A stretch of DNA of 64,000 nt from Vitreimonas flagellata (GCF_004634425.1 NZ_SBJL01000001.1:159001-223000); one strand, 5' to 3'; positions 15,232 through 24,439 are shown, counted from the stretch's first letter. The notes: generated by a model not told the origin, from the letters alone. Program-made: numbers and translations.

Positions 15232-16497
15232 CTAGATCACAAAGACGGGCGCAAACCCCCCGCCAGGCGTACGCAAGTTAGTGGTCTGGCCCTGATAGAG
15301 ACGGGCAGCCGCCAGCACGATCTTGGCGTCGTAGGTATAGAGCCGCACATCGACTTTGCGGTCTTGGCGCGCGCCGTCGATCAAAATCGCACGTGTTCCC
15401 GGCGGGGCAATGGTTTGCGCGACATAGTCGCCGGCGATGATCTCGGCCCAGACGCGCTGCGTGAGCTTATCGCCGCGATAAGCCGCCTTGCTGCCATGAC
15501 CGTGGGCCGGCTTGAAAAACCAATGCTTGCGCTCGGCCCAGAGCCCCGGCGCGCTTTCGGGCGTGACGCGGCGAGTCCCCGGGATCGCCGCGAGCGCTGC
15601 GATGTCAGCTTCAGGCACGTTCCACGCGCGGAGCAAAGCGCTATCGCTCATCAGCGTGAGATTGCGCTTGTCGGCGAAGAGCGCATGCGCGTGCGGATTG
15701 GGCGTCACCACGGCCGCGCCCGATTCATAGGCGGCGCGCAACGGCGCATGCACGGCTTCCGACAAAGAAAAATCGACCAGCCGGTTGTAAACAAGATCGA
15801 TCACTTGGCCGTCGACGCGGAGACGCCCGTCGGAGAACTTAAGGTCACGCGCATCAGCCACGATACATTCGACGCCATGGCGTTCGAGCGCGCGCGCTGC
15901 GAGCAGGAATTCCGGGTAAAGGAATTGCGCGCTTGGATCATCGTCAACGATCGCGATAGAAGCAGGGCTGCCCGCGCGTCCCTGCGCGCGCCATTCCGCC
16001 TCGATCATGGCAAGGAACGTATCCTCGAATTGTTCGGCCGGCGCCGGCGCGATTCGCGCTTCCTCACAACAGACACGCTGCGCGCGCGCCAGCGCCGCGT
16101 TCAGAAAAGCGCCGCCCGCATTGGTGTTGACCTCGATCAGTGCGGGCCCCGTCGCACCGAGATGGAAGTCATAGCCCATAAGCACCCCGCGGGGCCCGTA
16201 ATCGTGGCGCGCTATAGGAGGCGCCCAGGCCAGAGCCGCGGCGATATAGGCGGGGCGGCGCGTCAAACTTTCGATCGCGGCGACGACCTCGCCCATGGTC
16301 TCGATTTCGGAACGCGAGACAAACACCGCGACGTTGGAGAAGAGGTGGGGGCGATCGCCCAGCAGAGCGTCGCCATCAAGCTCGCGCTCTAGCGCCGATC
16401 TAAGCGCGGTCTCGTCAAGCGTTTGGCAGAGGCATGACCGGTTGAGGGCATGCGCGGTCTCGCCCAGCGCACTCTCTTCTTCGCAGATCCGCGTCAC
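15232..16497 (-). CDS. ATP-grasp-like protein of unknown substrate
   Basis: A 421-residue protein. The N-terminal third has a Cys cluster (CLCQTL) and LMGYDFHLGATGPALIEVNT, the middle YNRLVDFSLSE and VVTPNPHAHALFADKRNL, and the C-terminal part HWFFKPAHGHGSKAAYRG with EIIAGDYVAQTIAPPG. KPA-G-GSK-A and the acidic IEVNTNAGG strings look like the nucleotide- and Mg-binding elements of an ATP-grasp ligase, with an order suggesting a permuted arrangement. If so it joins a carboxylate to an amine or thiol. The nearest named enzymes I can think of are glutathione- or glutathionylspermidine-synthase types, which is only a suggestion. Third gene of the HdeD-lipoprotein-ATP-grasp unit. Confidence 0.62.
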   Translation of the reverse strand: MTRICEEESALGETAHALNRSCLCQTLDETALRSALERELDGDALLGDRPHLFSNVAVFVSRSEIETMGEVVAAIESLTRRPAYIAAALAWAPPIARHDYGPRGVLMGYDFHLGATGPALIEVNTNAGGAFLNAALARAQRVCCEEARIAPAPAEQFEDTFLAMIEAEWRAQGRAGSPASIAIVDDDPSAQFLYPEFLLAARALERHGVECIVADARDLKFSDGRLRVDGQVIDLVYNRLVDFSLSEAVHAPLRAAYESGAAVVTPNPHAHALFADKRNLTLMSDSALLRAWNVPEADIAALAAIPGTRRVTPESAPGLWAERKHWFFKPAHGHGSKAAYRGDKLTQRVWAEIIAGDYVAQTIAPPGTRAILIDGARQDRKVDVRLYTYDAKIVLAAARLYQGQTTNLRTPGGGFAPVFVI

Positions 16498-16554
16498 GGT
16501 CGCTCCTCTTTGCGCGTGTTCCTCACCTGCTCGCCCGCGGCAAGTTCTTGTGCA

Positions 16555-17052
16555 TCAGTCGGGCAAGGGCAGCGCCGCGGCGTCATAGACAAAGTTCAGG
16601 CGCGCCACTGGCTGATCGGGACGGCGCGCCTCGATGCTCAAATGATAGCGGTCGCGCGCAAGTGTCGTGAAGCCGCCATAGGCGAGGGCGCCTTCAATGT
16701 GCATGGGCTCAAGCCGCAACCGGCGCGCACCGCGGTGGCGTTCGCCGCGCAAAGTCGCGTCGACCGCCGCATCTTCGATGCGTGCGCCGGTGTTTGCGTC
16801 AAACAGCGCGATCATGACATGTGCGTTGCCGCCGCCCTTGCCCGCATGCATGCGCCGCTCCGCGTGACTTGGCGCGTGCGTTGCGATCAGCGCGCTGGGG
16901 GCAACCCCCAGATATGCCGTGACCCCATCAGCGGTCTGGACGAACATGGTCTCATGCCGCGGCGCGGGCGCGCAGGCCGTAAGAGCCATCAGCACGAACG
17001 CTGCGATGAACCGGCGGCGCACGCAGTTGCGCGGGGCTTGATCGAGCCTCAT
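16555..17052 (-). CDS. Putative lipoprotein with periplasmic Ig-like metal-associated domain
   Basis: A 165-residue protein from ATG 17052, which overlaps the preceding stop (ATGA). A signal peptide ends in the lipobox LTAC. The mature part contains HVMIALFDANTGARIEDAAV, MHIEGALAYGGF and YHLSIEARRPDQP, an all-beta pattern of a small periplasmic domain that recurs in metal-resistance islands; I do not know an assigned function. His and Met residues (HAERRMHAGKGGGNAHVM) could bind metal. It lies between HdeD-like and ATP-grasp-like genes in one unit. Confidence 0.66.
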   Translation of the reverse strand: MRLDQAPRNCVRRRFIAAFVLMALTACAPAPRHETMFVQTADGVTAYLGVAPSALIATHAPSHAERRMHAGKGGGNAHVMIALFDANTGARIEDAAVDATLRGERHRGARRLRLEPMHIEGALAYGGFTTLARDRYHLSIEARRPDQPVARLNFVYDAAALPLPD

Positions 17053-17618
17053 GGCGCCGGACGCGCGGGCGCCGCTGCAAAGAGAGAAAGTCCAAAGCTG
17101 ATAAGGTTGATCGCCAAGAAGACGCCAGGCGCGATCATGCCTGAGTGCGGCAGCGCCCAAATGAGCAAGCCGCCCAGAACGATCGCGAGTACGCCGCCCA
17201 AGGCCATGCGCCCCCACGGACACGATGTGTGCGTGCGATGCGCCAAGGCGTGTCCAATCGCGATCGCTCCCTGTGCGATAAGGGCCGCGCCAAGTATCAC
17301 GGTGAGTGCGAGCGCCCCCGGCCAGGGATGTAGAAGCAAACAGATTCCGCCGAGGATCGCGACCACCGACCAAAGCAAGCGCCACGCAAAGCCCTTGGCG
17401 CGCCAATCGACGATTAAAAGCGCCAGGCCGGAGACGCCGGCCGCCAGCATCGCCGCGCCGAACCATACGCTCGCGGCGAATGTGGCGAGCATTGGCGCGA
17501 AGGCGGCGGCGACACCGAAGGCGATCATCAATGCGCCGACGACCATAAAGATGAGCCGGCCGCCAGGGCGCGGTGAAGCTTGAGGCGCTTGGACGGGTGG
17601 GGCTGCGGTATCGCTCAT
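17049..17618 (-). CDS. hdeD-like: HdeD-family acid-stress membrane protein
   Basis: A 189-residue protein from ATG 17618 with about six hydrophobic helices. LIFMVVGALMIAFGVAAAFAP, GLALLIVDWRAKGFAWRLLW and ILGGICLLLHPWPGALALT follow the repeat pattern of HdeD/DUF308 proteins, linked to acid resistance in E. coli. A longer open frame to 17864 was rejected because it lacks a ribosome site and overlaps the divergent gene. First gene after the promoter at 17648-17673. Confidence 0.82.
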   Translation of the reverse strand: MSDTAAPPVQAPQASPRPGGRLIFMVVGALMIAFGVAAAFAPMLATFAASVWFGAAMLAAGVSGLALLIVDWRAKGFAWRLLWSVVAILGGICLLLHPWPGALALTVILGAALIAQGAIAIGHALAHRTHTSCPWGRMALGGVLAIVLGGLLIWALPHSGMIAPGVFLAINLISFGLSLFAAAPARPAP

Positions 17619-17647
17619 GGCGGCTCTCGCGTGAGGTCTAAAAGCTA

Positions 17648-17673
17648 ATACGCACGCGCCGCCTTCGCCCCTC
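17648..17673 (-). promoter_or_regulatory. ECF-type promoter, site 6 (hdeD-lipoprotein-ATP-grasp operon)
   Basis: Minus strand GAGGG (17669-17673), 15 bases, GCGTAT (17648-17653, continuing TAG), 30 bases before ATG 17618. The -35 element differs by one base from CAGGG. Confidence 0.62.
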
Positions 17674-17769
17674 GAAAAATTTGCACGAAGTGGGCGCCGC
17701 CGCGCGCATTTGGCGCCGCGCCTTGACAAGAACGCACGCGCGGCTTCGATGCTGGCGAGGTAGAACATC

Positions 17770-18453
17770 ATGTGCTTTTCAGCCGAAGCAAGTTTCACCG
17801 CCGCCGCCCTGTTGATTCCGCTGGGCGGGCTCGCAGTGGTTCGAGCGGCAAAGGTCGCGCCCAAATATGCGCCGATCTGTGCGCTTCCATTGTTGTTTGG
17901 ACTTCAGCAGGCGATGGAGGGCATGGTTTGGGTCGCCGGCGGCGGCCCCGACGCGGCTTGGGTCGAGCGTTTCTCGCTCGCCTACATGTTCTTTTCCTGG
18001 ATTGCTTGGCCGGTCTGGGTGCCGGTCTCGGTCTATTTCCTAGAACCCCCGCGCCGGAGGCCGCTCTACATCGCCTTCGCCGTCGGCGGCGCGATGCTAG
18101 GTGGGGTGCAATATATCCCGTACTTTACCCATGAGGGCTGGCTGACGACGACCTTCCTCGCGAACGCCATCAGCTATGGCGACACCCAATTACTCGACGC
18201 GCTGATGACGCGCGAAGCAACCTATCTGCTCTATCTCGTGTTCATCATCATGCCGCTCATTGTCTCGAGCGACCGCGCGGCGCGTGTCTTCGGCGCCCTG
18301 GTGACGCTTGTGCTTGCCATCACCTACTTCTTCTTCTCCTACGCCTACATTTCCGTCTTCTGCATGGGCGGGGCGATCATGTCGTCTTATCTGGTGTGGA
18401 TGATCTTCCGCAAAGGCGCCGATACGCCCCCGCGTGTGGTTGCGCCGGCATAG
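17770..18453 (+). CDS. DUF6629-family membrane protein
   Basis: A 227-residue protein with about seven membrane helices, beginning MCFSAEASFTAAALLIPLGG, the conserved start of the DUF6629 family. LPLLFGLQQAMEGMVWV and WIAWPVWVPVSVYFLEP are further family-like blocks. Function unknown. TTGACA about 46 bases upstream could be a housekeeping -35 box. The stop is 10 bases from the end of the convergent ABC permease gene. Confidence 0.8.
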   Translation: MCFSAEASFTAAALLIPLGGLAVVRAAKVAPKYAPICALPLLFGLQQAMEGMVWVAGGGPDAAWVERFSLAYMFFSWIAWPVWVPVSVYFLEPPRRRPLYIAFAVGGAMLGGVQYIPYFTHEGWLTTTFLANAISYGDTQLLDALMTREATYLLYLVFIIMPLIVSSDRAARVFGALVTLVLAITYFFFSYAYISVFCMGGAIMSSYLVWMIFRKGADTPPRVVAPA

Positions 18454-18463
18454 GCGCCTGCGA

Positions 18464-19585
18464 TTACCCTTGGGAGGCGAGGAAGCGGCGGAAGCGGAAG
18501 AGACTGAAGGCGAAGAAAAGCGCGCCAATGCCGAGCGTGCCCGCAAAGTGGGGCCACACGATCGAAAGATCAGCGCCGCGTATCAGGATTGCCTGCGTCA
18601 TGGCGACATAGTGCGTCGATGGCGAGGCCTGCATCACCGTCTGGAGCCAGGTAGGCATGCTTTCAAGTGGGGTGTTGCCGCCCGACAAGAGGTTCATCGG
18701 CAACACCACCAATATGAAGATCAGCGCTAATTGCGGCATGGAGCGCGAAATTGTGCCGAGGAAAATGCCGAAGCTGCCGGCAAAGAAAAGATAGCTTGCA
18801 ACGCCCAAGAGAAAGAGCGGTACCGAGCCTGCCGGTTCAAGGCCGAGCAGGCCTTCAACGACGAATACGAGTGCAAGTCCCGCGAGCGCTAAAATAACGG
18901 CGCCGTTGGCAAGGGTCTTGGCCGTCATGATCTCAACGGGGCGCACCGGCATGGCCAGCAAGTGCTCAAGCGTGCCGTGCTCGCGCTCGCGCACAATGGC
19001 CGCGCCGGCGAGCAGGATGGCAAGCATTGTCGTGGTGTCGAGGAGTTCGACCACGCCGGTGAACCAGGTGCTGACCAGCCCCTGATTGAAGGCGGCGCGC
19101 AATTCAAAAGGCGGGGCGCGGGGCGGCGGGCGCGCGCGCGCGCGCAAGAAGTCGGCGACCTCCTGGTTGAGGCTGGCGGCGATATGAGAGGCGCCGAGGC
19201 CCGCCTGCGAAATGGCGGTGGCGTCGATCAGGAGTTGGATGCTGGGGCTTCGCCCGGCGAGCAATTCGGCCTCGAACCGGGGCGGGATATCGAGCGCAAA
19301 TGTCGCCTCGCCGGATTCAAGCAGACCGCTGAGTTCGCCGGGCGTGACCATGACGGGTTGGCGAAAGTGCTGCTGAGGCAACATGCCCGCGATGCGGCGC
19401 GACAATTCGGAGCCGTCTTCATCGGCGATGACGATGCTGGCGTTGCGGATATCCTGCGCATTCCCGGTGGCTTGCACATAAATCGAAGCGGTGAAGGCGT
19501 AGATGACAAACCCGAGCAGGAAACGGTCGCGGGCGAGACTGCGCAATTCCTTCAGCGCCAGAGCAAGGACGATGCGCCAATTCAT
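18464..19585 (-). CDS. ABC-2 type permease (YhhJ-like)
   Basis: A 373-residue protein from ATG 19585. One N-terminal helix (FLLGFVIYAFTASIYVQATG), a large periplasmic loop (about residues 45-170) and five or so C-terminal helices are seen. TTMLAILLAGAAIVREREHGTLEHLL and the PMNLLSGGNTPLESMP motif are typical of ABC-2 exporters. It follows the ATPase-permease gene with a 1-base gap and completes a three-protein exporter of the YhiI-RbbA-YhhJ type. Confidence 0.9.
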   Translation of the reverse strand: MNWRIVLALALKELRSLARDRFLLGFVIYAFTASIYVQATGNAQDIRNASIVIADEDGSELSRRIAGMLPQQHFRQPVMVTPGELSGLLESGEATFALDIPPRFEAELLAGRSPSIQLLIDATAISQAGLGASHIAASLNQEVADFLRARARPPPRAPPFELRAAFNQGLVSTWFTGVVELLDTTTMLAILLAGAAIVREREHGTLEHLLAMPVRPVEIMTAKTLANGAVILALAGLALVFVVEGLLGLEPAGSVPLFLLGVASYLFFAGSFGIFLGTISRSMPQLALIFILVVLPMNLLSGGNTPLESMPTWLQTVMQASPSTHYVAMTQAILIRGADLSIVWPHFAGTLGIGALFFAFSLFRFRRFLASQG

Positions 19586-19586
19586 C

Positions 19587-22277
19587 TCAGCGCTCCTGCT
19601 TGCGTAGAAGCGCAATGGAAATCGCCAACAAAACGAGCCAGAAGAGTGCGAGCACCGCGAGCTCGCTCGCGAGATCGAAAAAGCCGCGGCCCTTGGCGAA
19701 AACGCCGGTGCTGATCTGGTTAAAGTGCGAGGTCGGAAAAAGCGCGCCTATGGCCCGATCCACCGGCTCTAGACTGGCGAGCGGCTGCATCAGCCCTGAG
19801 AATTCGACCGCCGGCACCATGATGACGATGGCGGTGCCGAATACGGCCGCAGTCTGCGAGCGGGTCAGCGCCGAGGAGACAAAGCCGACGGCGCTGGTGG
19901 CGGCCACGTAGAGAAGGCCGGCGAGCAATAGCGCGATCAGACTGCCCTTGATGCTGAGGCCGAAGAGCACGATCGCGAGCGCGACGAGCAACAAGAAGTT
20001 GACGAAGCCCAGCGCGATATAGGGCAATTGCTTGCCGAGCAGAAACTCGGTGCGCGAGATTGGCGTCACGTAGAAGTTGGTGATCGATCCCAACTCCTTT
20101 TCGCGCACCACGGCGAGTGAAGTGAGGATGGACGGGATCATCGCGAGCAGAATGCCGATCATAATCGGCACGACGGCGTTGAAGCTGCGGAACGCCTGAT
20201 TGTAGAGAAAGCGCGGCTCCAGCTCATAGGCGGCGGGGAGAGGCGCTCTGCCGCCCGCGGCCGCCGCGATGGCGCGCTGATGCAGGGCGAGCGCATAGCC
20301 GGACACAGTCTCGGCCCGAAACGGCATGGCGCCATCGACCCAGGCGCCAATCGGGGGCGCCCGTCCGGAGGCAAGTGCGCGCCCAAAGCCCGGGGGAATG
20401 TCGAGAACGAGCGTCGCCCTGTTGCTGCGCAACGCCTGTTCGACGGCGCGGTCGTCGTTGAGCGCTGCTCTCAGTTCAAAATAAGGCGAGGAGGCAAATT
20501 CCTCAACGTAGGCGCGGCTCGCTGGGGTGCGGTCGCGGTCAATGACCGCAAGCGAAACGTCCTCAACGTTGAAGGAAATGCCATAACCGAAGGCCAAGGC
20601 CAAGACGAGCGTGCCAGCGAGCGCCATCGCAAAGCGCACCGGTTCGCGCAGCATTTCGAGAATTTCGCGCCGCGCCACGGCCAAGAGGCGCGGCATTTGC
20701 TTTGCCGGTTTGTCGCTGACCCCGGTGATGAGCGCAGAAAGGGCGTGCGCCGGCGGCTCGCCGGCGCCGCCGATCTGCATGTAGCGGACGAAAGCGTCTT
20801 CCAACGTCGCCGCGTTCTGGCTTTGCCGCAATGCGTCGGGCGCGCCTTCGGCGATGACCCGGCCCGCATGCATGAAGGCGACGCGGTCGCACCGTTCGGC
20901 TTCGCTCATGAAATGCGTCGAGATAAAGATCGTGACTTCTTTGTCGCGGGCGAGCCTCTCTATTTCTCGCCAGAACGCCTCGCGCGCGGCCGGATCGACA
21001 CCGGAGGTCGGCTCGTCGAGGATAAGCACTTCCGGCTCGTGCAAAATCGCGATCGCGAGCGACAGACGTTGGCGCACGCCGAGCGGCAGTGCGCCTGCAA
21101 TGGCGCTTGCATGGGGGTTGAGACCGAATTGCTCCTTGAGCGCGGCAATGCGCAGTGCGCCCTTATCGTCTTCCAGGCCGAAGAGCTTGGCGTGAAGATC
21201 GAGGTTCTGCTGCACGGTCAATTCGCCGTAGAGCGAAAAGCCCTGCGACATGTAGCCAACGCGCCGGCGTGTTGCCAGATCGCGTGCATCGACGGGGCGC
21301 CCGAGCATCCGGGCTTCGCCTTCGCTCGCGGGCAAAAGCCCGGTCAGCATCTTCATCGTCGTGGTCTTGCCGCACCCGTTCGAGCCCAAGAAACCGTAGA
21401 TTTCGCCGCGCCGAACGCTGAACTCCACTTGGTCTACAGCCACGAACGCGCCAAAGCGGCGCGTGAGCCCGTGCGCCTCCACAGCGATGGGCGCGTCGGC
21501 AGCGGGCGCGTTGCGTGCAATGCGAGCGGCAAGCTCAGCGCCGGTCAAACGCATGAACAGCGCTTCCATCGAGACCGCGCCATGTTCGGCTTTGAGCGCC
21601 ATGGGCGCGCCATCGGCGATGATGGCGCCCGCCTGCATCAAGACCACACGGCCGAAACGTTCTGCTTCATCGAGATAGGAGGTGGCGACAATCAGCGCCA
21701 TCGCCGGACGCGCGGCGCGAATGGCGCTGACAAGATCCCAGAATTGACGGCGTGACAGCGGGTCAACGCCCGTGGTCGGTTCGTCCAAGATGAGAATGTC
21801 GGGGTCATGCACCAGCGCGCAACAGAGCCCGAGCTTTTGCTTCATGCCGCCGGAGAGTTTTCCCGCTGCGCGCGCCGCAAACGGCGCAAGCCCCAAGGCG
21901 TCCATCAGCGCCTCGACGCGCGCGCTTGGCGCACCGCCAAACAGGGCTGCGAAATAGTCGATGTTCTCGCGGACGCTGAGCGAAGCGTAGAGATTGCGGC
22001 CAAGCCCTTGCGGCATGAAGGCAATGCGCGGCTGCACGGCGGCGCGCGCGCGTTCTTGCGAGAGGTCGCGCCCGAGCGTTTCCACCGCGCCGTGTTGGAT
22101 GCGTTTGGCGCCGGCGATCAAAGCGAGCAAGGTCGACTTGCCGACCCCGTCTGGACCGATAACGACCAGCGCCTCGCCGGCGGCGACTGCAAGGCTGACA
22201 TCATCGAGAGCAGGAGTGTTTCCGTAGGCGTGACGAACGCCGGTGAGCCGCGCGGCCCATGGCGGCGCCTCGCTCAT
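19587..22277 (-). CDS. ABC transporter, two ATPase domains fused to a permease (RbbA/YhiH-like)
   Basis: An 896-residue protein from ATG 22277, overlapping the HlyD stop (ATGA). The first ATPase domain has Walker A GPDGVGKST, signature LSGGMKQKL and Walker B ILILDEPTTGVDP. The second has GSNGCGKTT and VLILDEPTSGVDP, but its signature reads LPLGVRQRL instead of LSGG. A C-terminal ABC-2 permease domain (from about residue 520) has a periplasmic loop and helices around VVREKELGSITNFYVTPISR. The layout equals E. coli RbbA (YhiH). Substrate unknown; the HlyD partner suggests export across the envelope. Confidence 0.92.
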   Translation of the reverse strand: MSEAPPWAARLTGVRHAYGNTPALDDVSLAVAAGEALVVIGPDGVGKSTLLALIAGAKRIQHGAVETLGRDLSQERARAAVQPRIAFMPQGLGRNLYASLSVRENIDYFAALFGGAPSARVEALMDALGLAPFAARAAGKLSGGMKQKLGLCCALVHDPDILILDEPTTGVDPLSRRQFWDLVSAIRAARPAMALIVATSYLDEAERFGRVVLMQAGAIIADGAPMALKAEHGAVSMEALFMRLTGAELAARIARNAPAADAPIAVEAHGLTRRFGAFVAVDQVEFSVRRGEIYGFLGSNGCGKTTTMKMLTGLLPASEGEARMLGRPVDARDLATRRRVGYMSQGFSLYGELTVQQNLDLHAKLFGLEDDKGALRIAALKEQFGLNPHASAIAGALPLGVRQRLSLAIAILHEPEVLILDEPTSGVDPAAREAFWREIERLARDKEVTIFISTHFMSEAERCDRVAFMHAGRVIAEGAPDALRQSQNAATLEDAFVRYMQIGGAGEPPAHALSALITGVSDKPAKQMPRLLAVARREILEMLREPVRFAMALAGTLVLALAFGYGISFNVEDVSLAVIDRDRTPASRAYVEEFASSPYFELRAALNDDRAVEQALRSNRATLVLDIPPGFGRALASGRAPPIGAWVDGAMPFRAETVSGYALALHQRAIAAAAGGRAPLPAAYELEPRFLYNQAFRSFNAVVPIMIGILLAMIPSILTSLAVVREKELGSITNFYVTPISRTEFLLGKQLPYIALGFVNFLLLVALAIVLFGLSIKGSLIALLLAGLLYVAATSAVGFVSSALTRSQTAAVFGTAIVIMVPAVEFSGLMQPLASLEPVDRAIGALFPTSHFNQISTGVFAKGRGFFDLASELAVLALFWLVLLAISIALLRKQER

Positions 22278-23371
22278 GGTCGCGGCGCATCCCGAAGGCG
22301 GCGCGTCAACTCGGATTCGAGTCGCGCTGGCCATTGCGCGTTCGGGCGCATTTGAATGTAGGCCACGCCGGTGACGCCGACATTGAGCCGTTCAGTGCGG
22401 CTCAGCGCTAGCGCTTCGGGGATGCGTACGCGCACGCGGTACATGAGATTGTCGCGCTCGCCGCGTGTCTCCACTTGGCGCGGCGTGAATTGGGCTTCGG
22501 GCGAAATAAACGAGACCCGCGCCGGCAAGGGCGCGCTCGCGTCGGCGTCGAGCACGATCCGGGCAGGGGCGCCCATGGCGATCGCGCCGGCTTCGCGCGT
22601 GGGCAAAAACACGGTCATGTAGATGTCGGAGGTGTCAAGCAAGGTAGCGATCGGCCCGCCCGCATTTATGAGTTCGCCAGGTTCGGCCAAGCGATAGAGG
22701 ATGCGCCCCGGGCGCGGCGCAACCAATGTCGCCTCGCCGATTTGCTCGTTGATCCGATCGGCCTCGGCCTGTGCGGCGGCGATATCGGCGTCGGCGGCTG
22801 AGCGCGCGCTTTGCGCGGCGCGCAATCCAGCCGCCGCGGTTTGTTGTGAGGCGCGCCGCTGATCCAAGAATTGTTCGGGGGCAAAGCCGCGGTGATGCAA
22901 CGTCTCGGCGCGGCCGAACTCAAGCGTGGCAAGCCTAAGCGCGCTGCCTTGCTGGGCGATTGACGCCTCGCTCATGGCGCGCTGTTGGCGCGCCCGCTGA
23001 ATGCGCGCCTCCGCGGCGCGTAAAGCGGCCTCAAGTTCGCGCGTGTCGAGACGCGCGATCACTTCGCCCGCGGCCACCGCGTCGCCTTCCTGCACCGCGA
23101 TTTCGAGCAGGCGTCCCGGATAGCGGGCGATGATATCGATCTGGCGCGCCTCGAGCCGGCCGTTCGCCTTAGCAAAGCCCGGGGGCGGATCTGACGGCGA
23201 GGCTAGCCATACGTACGAGCCGAGCGTCGCGCCGATGAGGACAATGAACGCCCCGATCGCCGCCGGCCAGCGCTGGGCGGGACGCAGCGGCGTCTTTGCC
23301 AGTAGGGCGTCAAGCTGGCGCTTGATGGTCTCAAAGATCGCGATTGCCGCCTCCCCAGTTCGAGCGCGCAT
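22274..23371 (-). CDS. HlyD-family periplasmic adaptor (YhiI-like)
   Basis: A 365-residue protein with one N-terminal membrane helix (WPAAIGAFIVLIGATLGSYV), a lipoyl-like half motif (GRLLEIAVQEGDAVAAGEVI), a long coiled coil (about residues 110-205) and beta-barrel parts (LVAPRPGRILYRLAEPGELI). It joins the ABC exporter to an outer membrane channel. It starts directly after the methyltransferase stop (TAG-ATG) and overlaps the ABC ATPase start, so it is cotranscribed with both. Confidence 0.92.
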   Translation of the reverse strand: MRARTGEAAIAIFETIKRQLDALLAKTPLRPAQRWPAAIGAFIVLIGATLGSYVWLASPSDPPPGFAKANGRLEARQIDIIARYPGRLLEIAVQEGDAVAAGEVIARLDTRELEAALRAAEARIQRARQQRAMSEASIAQQGSALRLATLEFGRAETLHHRGFAPEQFLDQRRASQQTAAAGLRAAQSARSAADADIAAAQAEADRINEQIGEATLVAPRPGRILYRLAEPGELINAGGPIATLLDTSDIYMTVFLPTREAGAIAMGAPARIVLDADASAPLPARVSFISPEAQFTPRQVETRGERDNLMYRVRVRIPEALALSRTERLNVGVTGVAYIQMRPNAQWPARLESELTRRLRDAPRP

Positions 23372-24052
23372 CTATGACGCGGAGGCGACATTACCTGGCG
23401 GCGTTACGCGTCCGCCGAGGAAGCGAGGCAGAAAACCCGGCGTGCGCGCCGCGTAGGCGCGCCACTGATCGCCGAACTGCGCTTCCGCTTCGCGCTCCTC
23501 GCTCTTGGCCAGCCGTAGGTACATGAACACCAGCACTGGAAACATGAGCGCGGTCAAGATTGTCGGCCATTGCACCAGAAACCCGATCATCACCAGGATG
23601 AAGGCGAGATATTGCGGGTGCCGGATCGCCTTGTAGGGGCCCTCGACGGCGAGGGCGCCGGCGGCTTGCGCCCGATGCAGTACGGTCCAGGATTCCACCA
23701 GAAGCCAGAGCCCCGCGACAATGAGGCCGTCGCTCAGCCAGTGGATCGGGGTGAAGTGCGGATCGCCGCGCCAGCCCAAGAGTGTAGGCCAGAAGTGCCC
23801 AGCATTGTGCGTCAAGATGTCGGCGCCTGGCGCAAAGCTCTGCAGCCAAGGCGCAAGCAAATAGAGCGTCAGCGGAAAGCCGTACATCTCGGTGAAGAGC
23901 GCGACGATGAAGGCGGAAAAGGCGCCAAGGCTGCGCCAATCGCGCGCCGTTTGCGGTTTAGCAAAACTCAGCGCAAACACGATGAAGAAGACGGAATTGA
24001 CGAAGGCCAAAAGCCATAACCCATAGCCCGAGAAGGCGGCATGCTCAGTCAT
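23372..24052 (-). CDS. Isoprenylcysteine carboxyl methyltransferase-like membrane protein
   Basis: A 226-residue protein with about five membrane helices. The C-terminal block GPYKAIRHPQYLAFILVMIG together with LAKSEEREAEAQFGDQWRAY is the SAM-binding end of the ICMT/PEMT family of integral-membrane methyltransferases. The N-terminal half includes FTEMYGFPLTLYLLAPWL. In bacteria the substrates are lipids or unknown. It overlaps the upstream DUF2933 gene by 4 bases and is in the exporter operon. Confidence 0.85.
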   Translation of the reverse strand: MTEHAAFSGYGLWLLAFVNSVFFIVFALSFAKPQTARDWRSLGAFSAFIVALFTEMYGFPLTLYLLAPWLQSFAPGADILTHNAGHFWPTLLGWRGDPHFTPIHWLSDGLIVAGLWLLVESWTVLHRAQAAGALAVEGPYKAIRHPQYLAFILVMIGFLVQWPTILTALMFPVLVFMYLRLAKSEEREAEAQFGDQWRAYAARTPGFLPRFLGGRVTPPGNVASAS

Positions 24053-24312
24053 TGGCTACCCCCCTCGCTGCGCTGTTGTGTTTGATTGTGCCCGCCATGG
24101 CCGCCATGCATGAAGATGTGCATCAAAGGGCAGGCAAGCAGGATAAGCAGCGGCCATGCCGCCAAAAGGTGCGCGCCGTGTTCGGCAATGATGTAGTAGG
24201 CGCCTACGCCGAGTACGGCGAACATCAGAAGGCGCACAAGCCAAGGCGTGCGCGGGCGCTGGCCGCCGGGCGGGGCGGGCGAAGCGGGTTCATGATGGGC
24301 GTGCAGGCTCAT
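24049..24312 (-). CDS. DUF2933 family small membrane protein
   Basis: An 87-residue protein from ATG 24312 (AAGGA 7 bases upstream). Two helices (LVRLLMFAVLGVGAYYIIA and HLLAAWPLLILLACPLMHIF) are followed by MHGGHGGH, the signature end of DUF2933 proteins in metal islands. A metal-related role is likely but unproven. First gene of the five-gene exporter operon behind the promoter at 24414-24439. Confidence 0.85.
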   Translation of the reverse strand: MSLHAHHEPASPAPPGGQRPRTPWLVRLLMFAVLGVGAYYIIAEHGAHLLAAWPLLILLACPLMHIFMHGGHGGHNQTQQRSEGGSQ

Positions 24313-24413
24313 GCTCTGATCCTTCGGCGGCGATCTGGGTGAGCGCGCCAAGCCGGGTCGACAGGCGGGGAAGGCGGAAGATCGGTGCCCCAGTTTGTCG
24401 CGCTCGCAATCTT

Positions 24414-24439
24414 ATACGCACGCTGAACCGCGTTCCCTG
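24414..24439 (-). promoter_or_regulatory. ECF-type promoter, site 7 (DUF2933-methyltransferase-HlyD-ABC operon)
   Basis: Minus strand CAGGG (24435-24439), 15 bases, GCGTAT (24414-24419, continuing AAG), 102 bases before ATG 24312. It is back to back with site 11, 36 bases away. Confidence 0.75.

Noticed and set aside
15178-16392. 404-residue plus-strand open frame opposite the ATP-grasp-like gene
   Set aside because: High-GC DNA gives long antisense frames; its sequence is Arg-rich with no recognisable domain, while the minus frame has coherent motifs.
20280-21755. 491-residue plus-strand open frame
   Set aside because: Antisense to the RbbA-like ABC gene, whose Walker motifs prove the minus frame.
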